A stretch of 64,000 nucleotides of DNA from an uncultured Caulobacterales bacterium (lineage in GTDB: Bacteria > Pseudomonadota > Alphaproteobacteria > Caulobacterales > Caulobacteraceae): contig CAIOYC010000019.1 of NCBI GenBank assembly GCA_903862425.1, forward strand, positions 1-64,000, written 5' to 3'. This document shows, one piece after another, positions 17,960-27,763 of the stretch (its first letter is position 1; each line of letters opens with the position of its first letter). The notes beneath the pieces were generated by a model that searched no databases, was not told the DNA's origin, and was given only the letters and a program-made list of their open reading frames with translations. Made by a program: the position numbers and the translations under genes.

Positions 17960-18877
17960 ATGACCGGACGGCTGGAAGGCAAGATCGCGCTGATCACGGG
18001 CGGGTGCTCGGGCATCGGGCTGGCGACGGTGGAGCTGTTCGTGGCGGAGGGCGCGCTGGTGGTCGCCGCCGACGTGCAGGACGCCAAGGGTAACATCCTG
18101 GAGCGGCGCTTTCCTGACAAGGTGCGCTACGCCCACTGCGACGTAACGGTGGAGGCGGACATCAAGAAGGCGGTGGACCTCGCAGCCTTGTCCTTCGGCG
18201 GCCTCGACATCCTGTTCAACAACGCCGGGCACGGCGGCGCCATCGGCACGGTGGAGGAGACCGACGCCAAGGCGTGGGACGATACCTTCGCCCTGCTCGT
18301 GCGCGGCCCGGCCATCGGCATGAAGCACGCCGTACCGCTGATGCGGGCGCGGGGCGGCGGGGCTATCGTCAACACCGCCTCCATCGCGGGGCTGCAGGCC
18401 GGGTGGGGGCCCTTGGCCTATTCGGCGGCCAAAGCGGCGGTGATCCAGTTGACCAAGGTCGCGGCGGCGGAGCTTTCGCCCCTGAAGATCCGCGTCAACG
18501 CCATCTGTCCCGGCCTGATCGCCACCTCCATCTTCGGCGCCTCCTTCGGCATGCCGCGCGAGGTCGCCGACCAGATGGCCGCCCGGATCGAGGAGATCGC
18601 GCCCAAGTTCCAGCCGGTGCCCAAGGCCGGGCTCGGTCACGACATCGCCGAGGCCGCCCTCTACCTCTCCTCCGACGCCTCCGCCTTCGTTTCCGGCACG
18701 CATCTGGTGGTCGATGGAGGGTTGACCATCGGCCCGCGCAGCGCCTGGGCGGCGGACAGCGTCTCGCCGATACTGGAAGCCTTCGGCATCACCGTCGAGC
18801 AGGCCGAGGCCATGCGCGCGGCCCAGAAGGCGCAGCAGGCGGCCCAAAGCGCGGCAGCTCAGGGCGCAGCAGGCTGA
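17960..18877 (+). CDS. SDR family oxidoreductase with Ala/Gln-rich tail
   Basis: This 305-residue classical short-chain dehydrogenase has TGGCSGIGLA cofactor motif, acidic VAADVQDAKG after strand 2 (suggesting NAD), LFNNAGHGG, Ser in VNTASIAG and YSAAK. The core ends near VSGTHLVVDGGL at about residue 257. The remaining residues include a low-complexity tail rich in Ala and Gln (AQKAQQAAQSAAAQGAAG), longer than usual for the family. The ATG at 17960 follows AGGGAGAA. The next gene, a 2OG-Fe(II) oxygenase, starts one base after the stop, so the two are probably translated together. The substrate is unknown. Confidence 0.9.
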   Translation: MTGRLEGKIALITGGCSGIGLATVELFVAEGALVVAADVQDAKGNILERRFPDKVRYAHCDVTVEADIKKAVDLAALSFGGLDILFNNAGHGGAIGTVEETDAKAWDDTFALLVRGPAIGMKHAVPLMRARGGGAIVNTASIAGLQAGWGPLAYSAAKAAVIQLTKVAAAELSPLKIRVNAICPGLIATSIFGASFGMPREVADQMAARIEEIAPKFQPVPKAGLGHDIAEAALYLSSDASAFVSGTHLVVDGGLTIGPRSAWAADSVSPILEAFGITVEQAEAMRAAQKAQQAAQSAAAQGAAG

Positions 18878-18878
18878 G

Positions 18879-19634
18879 ATGCCGACGCGGCCCGTCCCCG
18901 TTCCGGCGCCGTGGCTGAAGCTCGACCCGGCGCTCGACCCCGGCGCGCTTGCCGGACCATTCGCGGCGCACGGCCGGCTGCACATACCCGGTCTCTTCGC
19001 GCCGGGCGGGGCGGAACGGCTGCACCAGTCGCTGGAGACCAGCACGCCCTGGCGGCGCTCCACCACCGGGGAGACAGGCAACCTCAACTTCTATGTGGAG
19101 GCCTATGACGCCCAGCCCGAGGCGTGGAAGGCGCAACTGCGGCAGGTGATCGAGGCGCGGGCGCGCGATGGGTTTCAGTACCTGTTCGACTCCTACCCGG
19201 TGTCGGACGAGCTGGAGGAAGGCCGCCGCATCGGCCTGGCCTGCGAGGCGGTCTACGATCTGTTCAATGCCGAGCCCGTTCTCGGCTTCCTGCGCAGGCT
19301 GACGGGCGAACCGCGCATCGCCTATGTGGACGCCCAGGCCACGCGCTACCTGCCCGGCCACTTCCTCACCGAGCACGACGACGAGCGCGAGGGCAAGCAT
19401 CGCCTGTTCGCCTATGTGCTGAACCTGACCCCGCGCTGGCGGGTGGATTGGGGCGGCCTGCTGCTGTTTCCCGACGTGGACGGACACGTGGCGGAGGGCT
19501 ATGCGCCCAAGTTCAACGCCCTCAACATCTTCCGCGTGCCCGCGCCGCACACGGTGACCCAGGTCTCCAGCTTCGCCGGCGCCCCGCGCTACGCCATCAC
19601 CGGCTGGATCCGCGCCAAGCCGCCCTGGGGCTGA
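18879..19634 (+). CDS. 2OG-Fe(II) oxygenase (prolyl hydroxylase-like)
   Basis: This 251-residue oxygenase probably hydroxylates a protein or small molecule using 2-oxoglutarate, O2 and Fe(II). The iron ligands are visible as HxD (His166, Asp168 in LTEHDDER) and distal His224 in VPAPHTVTQV; Arg237 in the following RYAITGWIR segment probably binds 2-oxoglutarate. RYLPGHFLTEHDD and WGGLLLFP are typical of the SM-20/Tpa1/OGFOD1-like branch, whose members hydroxylate prolines in ribosomal or regulatory proteins. Whether this one does so is unproved. It is tightly coupled to the upstream SDR and ends 4 bp from the convergent pgi. Confidence 0.88.
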   Translation: MPTRPVPVPAPWLKLDPALDPGALAGPFAAHGRLHIPGLFAPGGAERLHQSLETSTPWRRSTTGETGNLNFYVEAYDAQPEAWKAQLRQVIEARARDGFQYLFDSYPVSDELEEGRRIGLACEAVYDLFNAEPVLGFLRRLTGEPRIAYVDAQATRYLPGHFLTEHDDEREGKHRLFAYVLNLTPRWRVDWGGLLLFPDVDGHVAEGYAPKFNALNIFRVPAPHTVTQVSSFAGAPRYAITGWIRAKPPWG

Positions 19635-19638
19635 ACCG

Positions 19639-21256
19639 CTAACGCAGCCGGGCGATCAGGGCCGTGGTCGACGGGTCGTGCGCCTGGGCTGCACCGCCCT
19701 CCAGTTCGCCGAGCACGCGGTTGGCGAGGGACTTGCCGAGCTCTACGCCCCACTGGTCGAAGCTGTTGACGCCCCAGATCGTCCCCTCCACCAAGACCTT
19801 GTGCTCATAGAGGGCGATCAGCGCGCCGAGCGTTTCGGGCGTCAACCGGTCGAGCACGATGGTGGTGGACGGTCGATTGCCGGGGAAAGTCTTCTGCGGC
19901 GCCAGGATTTCGATCTCGGCGATGGAGACGCCCTTCGCCTGCAATTCGGCCCGCACCGCCGCTTCGCTCTTGCCGACCAGCAGAGCCTCGGCCTGCGCGA
20001 TGACGTTGGAGAGGAGCTTGCGGTGTAGTTCCGCGGGGCCCTCATCCTGCTTGGCCACGGCGATGAACTCCAGCGGGACCACGTCCACGCCCTGATGCAG
20101 TTGCTGGAAGAAGGCGTGCTGGCCGTTCGTGCCTGCATCGCCGAACACCACTGGTGCGGTGGCGTGCTCCGCCGGACGACCGTCCGTGCGAACCCGTTTG
20201 CCGTTGGATTCCATCTCCAGCTGCTGCAGGAAGGCCGGCAGCAAGGTCAGGCGGCGCGCATAGGGGATCACCGCCCGCGCCGAGCGACCGAGGCCGTCGC
20301 GGTTCATCACCTGAGCGATGGCCAGCAGCACCGGGGCGTTGCGCTCCAGCGGCGCGTAGAGGAAGTGGCGATCCATGGCCGCCGCTCCGGCCAGCAGGCG
20401 CTCGAACATCTCGAAGCCGAGACCGATGGCCACCGAGAGGCTGACCGCCGACCACAGCGAGAACCGCCCGCCGACCCAGTCCCAGAAGGCGAACACCTTT
20501 TGTGGATCGACGCCGGAGGCGGCCGCCCTGTCCGGCGCAGCGCTGACGGCTGCGAAGCGGGCGCGGGCGCCGTCCTCGCCCAACGTGGCGCGCAGCCAGT
20601 CGCGGGCCACGGTGGCGTTGGCGAGGGTCTCTTGCGTGGTGAAGGCCTTGGACACCGCAACCACCAGCGTCGTGGCGGGGTCGAGGCCATGCAAGGCGGC
20701 GGCGATTTCAGACCCGTCCACATTGGCGGCGAAGCGCAGCGCGATCGGAGCATCCAGCGGTCGCAGCGCCTCCCAGACCAGGCGCGGGCCGAGATCGGAC
20801 CCGCCGATGCCGATATGGACGATGGCCTTCAAGGGCTTTCCGCCGATGCCGTTGGCGCGCAGATCGTCCGCCAGGGCCTTCATCCTGGCGAGGGTGGCGC
20901 GCACCTCGGCGGAGACCGGCTGGCCGAGGGCGCTGAAATCGCCGCCAGGGTCGCGCAGGGCCGGGTGGAGCACGGCGCGGTGCTCGGAGGCATTGACCGC
21001 CTGGCCTGCGAACAGAGCCGCGCGCCGCGCCTCGATCCCCGCCGCGCGCGCCAGGGCCACGCCAGCCGCCAGCCCTTCGGTCGACAGGGGCTGCTTGGCG
21101 AGGTCGAGATAGAGGCCCGCCGCCTCCACCGTCATCGCCTGCATCCGCGCCGGCTCGGCGGCGAATAAAGACAGGATGGGGGTCGCCTCCAGTCGCGGCC
21201 GCCGCGTCGAAGCGCGCCCAGGCGGCGGTCAGATCGTCGGTCTCGGCGTGCTTCAT
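19639..21256 (-). CDS. pgi: Glucose-6-phosphate isomerase, apparent frameshift near 5' end
   Basis: The gene encodes glucose-6-phosphate isomerase, interconverting glucose-6-phosphate and fructose-6-phosphate. An intact frame of 501 residues runs from an ATG at 21144 to 19639 and has all family signatures: HIGIGGSDLGP, VVVSKAFTTQET, FWDWVGGRFSLWS, QLEMESNGKR, and GVNSFDQWGVELGK near the end. The normal N-terminus is missing from that frame but is present in another frame from 21256 (MKHAETDDLTAAWARF). The two join if one base is removed from the five-C run (five G on the + strand, 21178-21182), giving GDPILSLFAAEPARMQ. It is either a sequencing error or a real +1 frameshift. Starting at 21144 would drop about 37 residues yet keep the active site. 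Confidence 0.9.
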
Positions 21257-21361
21257 CGGGGTCCGGGCGGGACGGTTTTCCGGCCGCGTTAAACTTGGTG
21301 AAGGGTTTGTTTACCGAACGCGGGCGAAATCGCCAGCATCCGTCTCAACCGGGAGCTTCTC

Positions 21362-21829
21362 ATGTCCTGCGATGTCGCCGCCTCTGTGACCCTGTGGCTG
21401 GCCGCGGTCAGCGCCAACCCGCAAGCCCAGTCCGAAAATCTGCTGCGCACGGTTTCCGCCGTGGCGGCGCCGACCTCGCTGGCCCGCGAGCCGCTCTATG
21501 CCGACATCGTCTCTCGCGCGGCGGCGCTGAAGAAGCAGGTGGAGCGCTACAAGGCCGCCGGCGGCGCCATGCCCGATCTCGACGGGTTCAAGGCCAAGAT
21601 CGCGGCCCTGTCCGAACTCGACATGAAGGGGCACCTCGACCTCGCCAAGCGCGGCACGGACGGCGACCTGAAGTGCATCCTGCGCGGCATCAGCCAGGAT
21701 CTGCCCAAGAAGCTCGACGAGGTCGCCGCCGCCACCGGCGCCGCCAAGCTGAAGGCCCTGACCGACATGGCCTATCTGCTCAACGACAATGTCGAGGTGA
21801 TCACAGCCCCGCCCGCGCCGCCGGTCTAG
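21362..21829 (+). CDS. Conserved hypothetical protein
   Basis: The product is a 155-residue, mostly helical, soluble protein with no signal peptide or membrane segment, and no motif I recognise. It has a helical segment with charged residues (YADIVSRAAALKKQVERYKAA) and ends in a short Pro-rich tail (APPAPPV). A GGGAG site precedes the ATG by 7 bases. It is divergent from pgi across about 105 bp and ends 3 bp from convergent dsbD. Codon use matches the neighbours, so it is very likely a real gene. Confidence 0.75.
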   Translation: MSCDVAASVTLWLAAVSANPQAQSENLLRTVSAVAAPTSLAREPLYADIVSRAAALKKQVERYKAAGGAMPDLDGFKAKIAALSELDMKGHLDLAKRGTDGDLKCILRGISQDLPKKLDEVAAATGAAKLKALTDMAYLLNDNVEVITAPPAPPV

Positions 21830-21832
21830 GAC

Positions 21833-23989
21833 CTAGGCGCTGGGCTTGGCGCCCGACGCGGTAGTGAGCGCTTCCACTACGCCGCCCTCGGTGAGCACCT
21901 GGGGCAGGATCTGCGGTTCGCCGCCCTTGGCGTCATAGACGAGGTAGAGCGGCACGCCCGCCCGGCCGAGCGCCTTGAGCTGGTCGGCGATCTCGGCATT
22001 GCGGTTGGTCCAGTCGGCTTTCAAGTAGGCGGTATTGGTGCGCTTGAAGGCGTCGGCCACCCCGCCGGTGGCGAGGGCCGTGCGCTCGTTCACCTGGCAG
22101 GTCACGCACCAGGCGGCGGTAAAGTCCACGAACACCGGGCGGCCGGCGGCGCGCAGGCTGTCCACCTTGGCCGGCGTCCAGGCTTCCGAGGCGATGCCGC
22201 TCACGGGCGAGGGACCGGCGGCCGCCGTCGTCGCCTGGGCGGTCATGGCCGCGCCGGTCACGACCAGCGGGATGGCCACGGCGATCCCGGCCAGGGCGCC
22301 CAGACGCGGCAGGAGGGGCTTGGACGCCCGCTGGCTGACCCCGAACAGCCAGACGCCGAAGGCTGTGAACACGGCGGCGGCGAACAGGAGGGCGAGGCCG
22401 TTGGCCCCCGCCTGCTGCACGAACACCCAGGCCAGCCAGGCGGCCGAGCCATACATCGGGAAAGCCAGAGTCTTCTTCAGCGCCTCCATCCACGCGCCGG
22501 GCTTGGGCAGCCGCTTGAACAGGCCAGGCACGAAGGCGACCAGGGTGAAGGGCGCGGCAAGGCCCATGCCCAGCGCCACGAACACCGACAGAGCCGCCAG
22601 CGGCGGCTGGGTGAAGGCCCAGCCGATGGCGCCGGCCATGAAGGGGGCAGTGCAGGGGGCGGCGACCACCACGGCCAGCACGCCGGTGAAAAAGGAGCCG
22701 ATCATCCCGCCCTTGGAGGCCAGGCCCTGGCCCGCGCCCTGCACCGACAGGCCGATCTCGAACACGCCCGACAGGTTCAGCGCCACCGCCAGCATGAGAA
22801 GGGTCAGCGCCGCCACCACGCCCGGCGACTGCAGCTGGAAGCCCCAGCCCACGGCCTGCCCGGCCTGCTGCGCCAGGATGAGGGCGGCGGCGAGGGCGAC
22901 GAAGGTCAGCACGCAGCCGATCATGAACAAGAGGCCCTCGGCCCGCGCCTTACCGGGATGGTCGAGGTGGCGCACCAGCTGCGCCGCCTTGATCGACAGC
23001 ACCGGGAAAACGCACGGCATCAGGTTGAGGATCAGCCCGCCGATGAAGGCGAAGGCCAGCGCGCCGGGCAACCCGCCGAACCCGCCGAACCCGCCGTCGC
23101 CCGCCCCGCCGTCCGGGCCCGGCCCCGTCGCGACGTCGCCGCGCTTGGCGGGGGTGGCGCTGATCTCGATGGCGTGGCCGGGGGCGAAGGCCAGCACGCC
23201 GTTCAGCTTGGCCGGGGCCTTGTTGTGCGTGAACGAATAGCCCGCCGGCAGGAGCAGGGTCATGCCGGCGCCGGCCTTGGCCGGGACCTGGCTCTTCACC
23301 TGGTCGATCACCGTGCCGTCATAGGGGAAGAAGTAGGCCTTGGAGATGTCCTGTCCCTTGAGCGCCGCGCCGGTGACGGTGAGGCGCACCTGTTCGCCCT
23401 TGGCGATGTAGGCGAAGGTCGCCTTCAGTCCGCCGGGCTTGGGTGCGTTGGCCACGGTGTCGGCGATGATCCTGCCATAGGTGGGATCGGGCTGGGGCGA
23501 GACGCCGGGCGCGGTAACCACAACCGGCAGGGTCAGCTTCACCTGCTCGGGCACGCAGACGTCCTTGCAGACCAGCCAGTCGACCACGGCGTTCAGCTGC
23601 TGCTTGCCGGGCTTGGCGTCGGCCGGAATCTGGATCGGGGTCGGCAGATAGACCTCGTTGGAGAAAACGTAATTCATCAGCGGGCCGGACAGGAACCGCT
23701 CGGGCTCGGGCCAGATGATGTCGCCGGCGGTCCAGCCGGCCGGCAGGGTCCAACTCAGCGAGGTGGCCTGACCGGCGTCGCCGGGGTTGCGCCAATAGGT
23801 GTGCCAGCCGGGAACGATCTTCTGGTGCAGGGCGACGTTCAGGGTCTGCCCCGGCGCCGCGCCGCGCGTCTCGGCGACGAGTTCGGCCTCCACATGGGAG
23901 GTCTTGACCGGGGCGGCATGCGCCGATGCGCTGGCCAGCCAAAGGCCGAAGGCCGCGATCACGGCGGTCAGGACGGGGGTGCGACTCAT
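21833..23989 (-). CDS. dsbD: Thiol:disulfide interchange protein DsbD
   Basis: This 718-residue inner membrane protein carries electrons from cytoplasmic thioredoxin to periplasmic thiol pathways. After a signal peptide (about 1-25) comes the N-terminal periplasmic domain with Cys141 and Cys145 in WLVCKDVCVPE. Then a CcdA-like core of eight or so helices has the two redox cysteines in LMPCVFPVL (about residue 320) and APCTAPF (about 443). A thioredoxin domain with AAWCVTC (about 627-630) closes the protein. The start at 23989 has a GAAGG site six bases upstream; an ATG at 24004 without one is an alternative. Confidence 0.94.
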   Translation of the reverse strand: MSRTPVLTAVIAAFGLWLASASAHAAPVKTSHVEAELVAETRGAAPGQTLNVALHQKIVPGWHTYWRNPGDAGQATSLSWTLPAGWTAGDIIWPEPERFLSGPLMNYVFSNEVYLPTPIQIPADAKPGKQQLNAVVDWLVCKDVCVPEQVKLTLPVVVTAPGVSPQPDPTYGRIIADTVANAPKPGGLKATFAYIAKGEQVRLTVTGAALKGQDISKAYFFPYDGTVIDQVKSQVPAKAGAGMTLLLPAGYSFTHNKAPAKLNGVLAFAPGHAIEISATPAKRGDVATGPGPDGGAGDGGFGGFGGLPGALAFAFIGGLILNLMPCVFPVLSIKAAQLVRHLDHPGKARAEGLLFMIGCVLTFVALAAALILAQQAGQAVGWGFQLQSPGVVAALTLLMLAVALNLSGVFEIGLSVQGAGQGLASKGGMIGSFFTGVLAVVVAAPCTAPFMAGAIGWAFTQPPLAALSVFVALGMGLAAPFTLVAFVPGLFKRLPKPGAWMEALKKTLAFPMYGSAAWLAWVFVQQAGANGLALLFAAAVFTAFGVWLFGVSQRASKPLLPRLGALAGIAVAIPLVVTGAAMTAQATTAAAGPSPVSGIASEAWTPAKVDSLRAAGRPVFVDFTAAWCVTCQVNERTALATGGVADAFKRTNTAYLKADWTNRNAEIADQLKALGRAGVPLYLVYDAKGGEPQILPQVLTEGGVVEALTTASGAKPSA

Positions 23990-24110
23990 CGGAAGCCTTC
24001 TCATGCAGCGCGTCTTCTCAGCGTTCGCGGCTGTAAGCGCAAAATCGTGCGCCATCGCCGCCTTCGCAAGCGAATACGCATCATCCCTCGACAAAGGCGC
24101 CCGGACTTCC

Positions 24111-24119
24111 TTATCCACA
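24111..24119 (+). promoter_or_regulatory. Perfect DnaA box TTATCCACA
   Basis: The nine bases match the bacterial DnaA consensus exactly. The site lies in the 170-bp divergent region between dsbD (start 23989) and the small hotdog-fold gene (start 24160), about 41 bases before the latter. A single box can regulate transcription, and in Caulobacter DnaA acts as a cell-cycle transcription factor. A chance match is possible. Confidence 0.4.
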
Positions 24120-24159
24120 AGACAGGGGCTGCAAGCCAGTAGGGCCGGAGGGTTCGGAT

Positions 24160-24552
24160 TTGCCGGGACGTTTCGACGAGATCGAGGTCGGCCAAGTGGC
24201 GACGCTGGGCGTGGTGGTGGTGGACGATGCCGGGCTGAAGGCCTTCTGCGCCGCCTTCTCCCCCTCCTGGGATGTGGAGGGCGGTGCGCCGGACGCGCTG
24301 GTCTACGCCCTGTGGGCCAAGCTCGACGGCGAGGCGGCGGCAGGCTGGCCGCAGACCAAGCGTCTGGGCGTCGACGCCCTGCGCTTCATGCGCAATCCGC
24401 CGGCGGGCGAACTTCTGCGCGGCCGCATGACCGTCTTCGCCAAGGACCCGGTGGGCGAGGACAAGGGCGTCGTCATCGCCCAGCACGACCTGCTGGATGA
24501 GGCCGGCCGTCTCGTCTTCTCCTGCCTGACCCGGTCGGTGTTTGCGCGCTAG
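24160..24552 (+). CDS. MaoC-like hotdog-fold protein
   Basis: This 130-residue protein resembles MaoC-type hotdog domains: FDEIEVGQVATLGVVVV at the start, a central helix near AFCAAFSPSWDVEGG, and the closing LVFSCLTRSVFAR strand. The hydratase catalytic Asp-x4-His signature is not seen at the expected place, so enzymatic activity is doubtful. The start is TTG at 24160 with GGAGGG upstream. It is divergent from dsbD, and its stop overlaps that of the convergent GDSL hydrolase by 4 bp (CTAG). Function unknown. Confidence 0.72.
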   Translation: MPGRFDEIEVGQVATLGVVVVDDAGLKAFCAAFSPSWDVEGGAPDALVYALWAKLDGEAAAGWPQTKRLGVDALRFMRNPPAGELLRGRMTVFAKDPVGEDKGVVIAQHDLLDEAGRLVFSCLTRSVFAR

Positions 24553-25751
24553 CGGAACAGCTTCAGCTCCACCGCGTCGCCCATGGTGCGGTAGCCGGCG
24601 TCGTTGGGGTGGAGCCAGTCGCCGGACTGCAGGTCCTTCTTCATCCGCGCGGGATCGGCGGGGTCGCGCATGGCGGCGTCGAAGTCGATGACGCCGTCGG
24701 CCTCGTGGTTGGAGCGGATCCAGGCGTTGGCCGCCAGGCGCGCCGCCTCGCCATCCTCGCGGAAATAGGCCGCGCCCTTGTAGGGCAGCAGGGTGGCGAA
24801 GATCACCTTCAGGCCATGGGCGTGGGCGCGGGCCAGGATCTGCCGGTAGCCCGCGATCAGGGCCTCCGCCGAGGGTGTCGGCTTGCCGCCCAGATCGTTG
24901 ATCCCTTCGAGGACCACCAGGTGCGTCGCGCCCGGCATGGACACCACGTCGCGGTCGAAGCGCGTGAGGGCGCTTTCGCCGAAGATGGAGATGACGCCGT
25001 CGCTCAGCACGCGGTTGCCGCCGATGCCGGCATTGGCGACGGCGGCCTGCACGCCGGCCTTGGCCAGACGCTCGGCCAGGCGATCCGGCCAGCGGCGGTT
25101 GGTGCCCGAGGTGGAGAGATAGCCGTCGGTGATGGAGTCGCCGAAGGCGATGATCGAGGGGCCCCGAACAGTGCTCTGCACCTCGACGGCGGAGATATAA
25201 ACCCAGGAGTCGATCTTCTGGGCCGGGGTGAAGGGCGTGTCGGTGAAGTCGCCCGCCGGGGAGATCGCGCCGCCGCCGAGGCCTATGGCGTGGCAGGTGC
25301 ACTGGCCCGCATCGCCGGGCAGGTAGAGGCTGATCTGCAGGTCGGAAAGCGGCTGCGCGCCGATCTCCACCGGGTCGCTGACCAGGGGAGCGTGGGGCGG
25401 GATCACGGCCGTCTTGGAGCCGCCGAAGGTGACGTCGTGGGCGCTGTCGGCGACCACCTGGCCGTCGGCGCCGATCAGCGCAACGCGGGCATGACCGATC
25501 GCCAGCGGTTTCGCGCCGTACTCGTTGGTGAGCCGCAGCCGGAGCGCGCGCCCACCGGTGCTCAGGTGCATCACCTGCACCAAGGTCTGGTTGTTCAGGG
25601 TGGGCGTGGCGACCGGGAATTTGACGCCGAGCGGCATCGGCGGTTCGGGCGAGGCCGCCCAGCTGGTTCGCCAGCCCGTCTCCGCCGCCTGCGTCGCCGG
25701 GGCCAGCATCAGGCCGGCGAGGAACAGCAGCGCCGCGATCGTCTTGGTCAT
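24549..25751 (-). CDS. Secreted SGNH/GDSL-family hydrolase
   Basis: This exported esterase-like protein, about 400 residues, has a signal peptide in its first 22 residues (ending ATQA), an N-terminal beta-rich domain, and a C-terminal SGNH domain. The catalytic serine is in IIAFGDSITDGY (Ser206), the oxyanion Gly in NAGIGGNR, Asn in GINDLGG, and the Asp/His pair in DWLHPND. This two-domain arrangement is known in carbohydrate and lipid esterases; the substrate here is unknown. The ATG at 25751 is preferred because AAAGGGG lies upstream and a signal peptide follows directly. Confidence 0.9.
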   Translation of the reverse strand: MTKTIAALLFLAGLMLAPATQAAETGWRTSWAASPEPPMPLGVKFPVATPTLNNQTLVQVMHLSTGGRALRLRLTNEYGAKPLAIGHARVALIGADGQVVADSAHDVTFGGSKTAVIPPHAPLVSDPVEIGAQPLSDLQISLYLPGDAGQCTCHAIGLGGGAISPAGDFTDTPFTPAQKIDSWVYISAVEVQSTVRGPSIIAFGDSITDGYLSTSGTNRRWPDRLAERLAKAGVQAAVANAGIGGNRVLSDGVISIFGESALTRFDRDVVSMPGATHLVVLEGINDLGGKPTPSAEALIAGYRQILARAHAHGLKVIFATLLPYKGAAYFREDGEAARLAANAWIRSNHEADGVIDFDAAMRDPADPARMKKDLQSGDWLHPNDAGYRTMGDAVELKLFR

Positions 25752-25844
25752 TCCAAACCCCTTTGGCCAAATCTGACCATGCGGGGCACTAGACCGACCG
25801 GCGCGCCTTCGGGTCAAGACCAAAGGCCGCCGGGGTACCGGCCC

Positions 25845-27236
<1,392 letters not shown>

Positions 27237-27300
27237 GGGTGGCGGCTCCGAGAGGCTTTTACCCGATCCTATAGAGGGGCCGGCGTCTGGCGGCAAGGCG

Positions 27301-27322
27301 GACATAAGGACATCTTTATATG
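27301..27322 (-). promoter_or_regulatory. Probable SahR-type operator upstream of ahcY
   Basis: An imperfect palindrome with half-sites CATAAGGA and ATCTTTATATG lies 65-86 bases upstream of the ahcY start. I recall a palindrome of the form ATAAAGAT-ATCTTTAT in front of methionine-cycle genes in alphaproteobacteria, attributed to the ArsR-family S-adenosylhomocysteine sensor SahR; the match to that memory is 18 of 22 positions. Position between the small membrane gene and ahcY fits a promoter. Regulator identity is inferred. Confidence 0.45.
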
Positions 27323-27335
27323 ATTGGGCTCGCGC

Positions 27336-27551
27336 TCAAGGCCCCTCCCGTCGTCCCGTCTCTATGCCCATCAGGTTGGCGGCATGGACGAGGCCCAGCA
27401 TGGCGACCGCCGCGGCCAGCACCATGAGCAGACGCCACGGCACGAGGCGCGGCCCGCGCACCAGATCCGGCGCCCGCGCGCCGCGCCATCCGGCGAAGGC
27501 GCAGAGACCTGCCGCGCCAAGAATGACGCCGAGTGTCGCAGCCCAATCCAT
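27336..27551 (-). CDS. Small two-helix membrane protein, hypothetical
   Basis: This is a 71-residue protein with two hydrophobic helices (about residues 3-20 and 38-60) separated by a basic loop RGARAPDLVRGPRLVPWR, so probably an inner membrane hairpin with its ends outside. GGGAAAG precedes the ATG. It is co-oriented with ahcY, with the ahcY operator between them, and divergent from podJ. No family is recognised. Its composition and ribosome binding site make it a plausible real gene. Confidence 0.65.
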   Translation of the reverse strand: MDWAATLGVILGAAGLCAFAGWRGARAPDLVRGPRLVPWRLLMVLAAAVAMLGLVHAANLMGIETGRREGP

Positions 27552-27567
27552 CCACTTTCCCGTTGCG

Positions 27568-27583
27568 TTAACGATGGGTTAAC
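27568..27583. promoter_or_regulatory. CtrA binding site (TTAA-N7-TTAAC)
   Basis: TTAACGATGGGTTAAC fits the CtrA consensus TTAA-N7-TTAA exactly. It is about 180 bases before the podJ start and 17 bases before the divergent small membrane gene. CtrA is the master cell-cycle regulator of Caulobacterales. A GANTC site (GATTC, 27595-27599) lies close by, the methylation site of CcrM and the target class read by GcrA. Control of podJ is inferred. Confidence 0.65.
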
Positions 27584-27763
27584 AGTCCGTCGCCGATTCG
27601 TTTCTGGCGAGCCGAGTTCTCCACAGCCGAATGGCCTTGACGCTAGATATGGCGCCCGGGTCTCGTTTACACGCTATGTCTTGATGGCTAGCGTGAGGCT
27701 GGCGCGATGGACCGGCTTCTGATTCCATGTCGCCGGGCGAGGGCCCGAGGAGTAGCGAGCCAG

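Noticed and set aside
27237-27335. SAH riboswitch in the ahcY leader
   Set aside because: No conserved riboswitch core could be recognised; the palindrome is a better fit to a protein operator.
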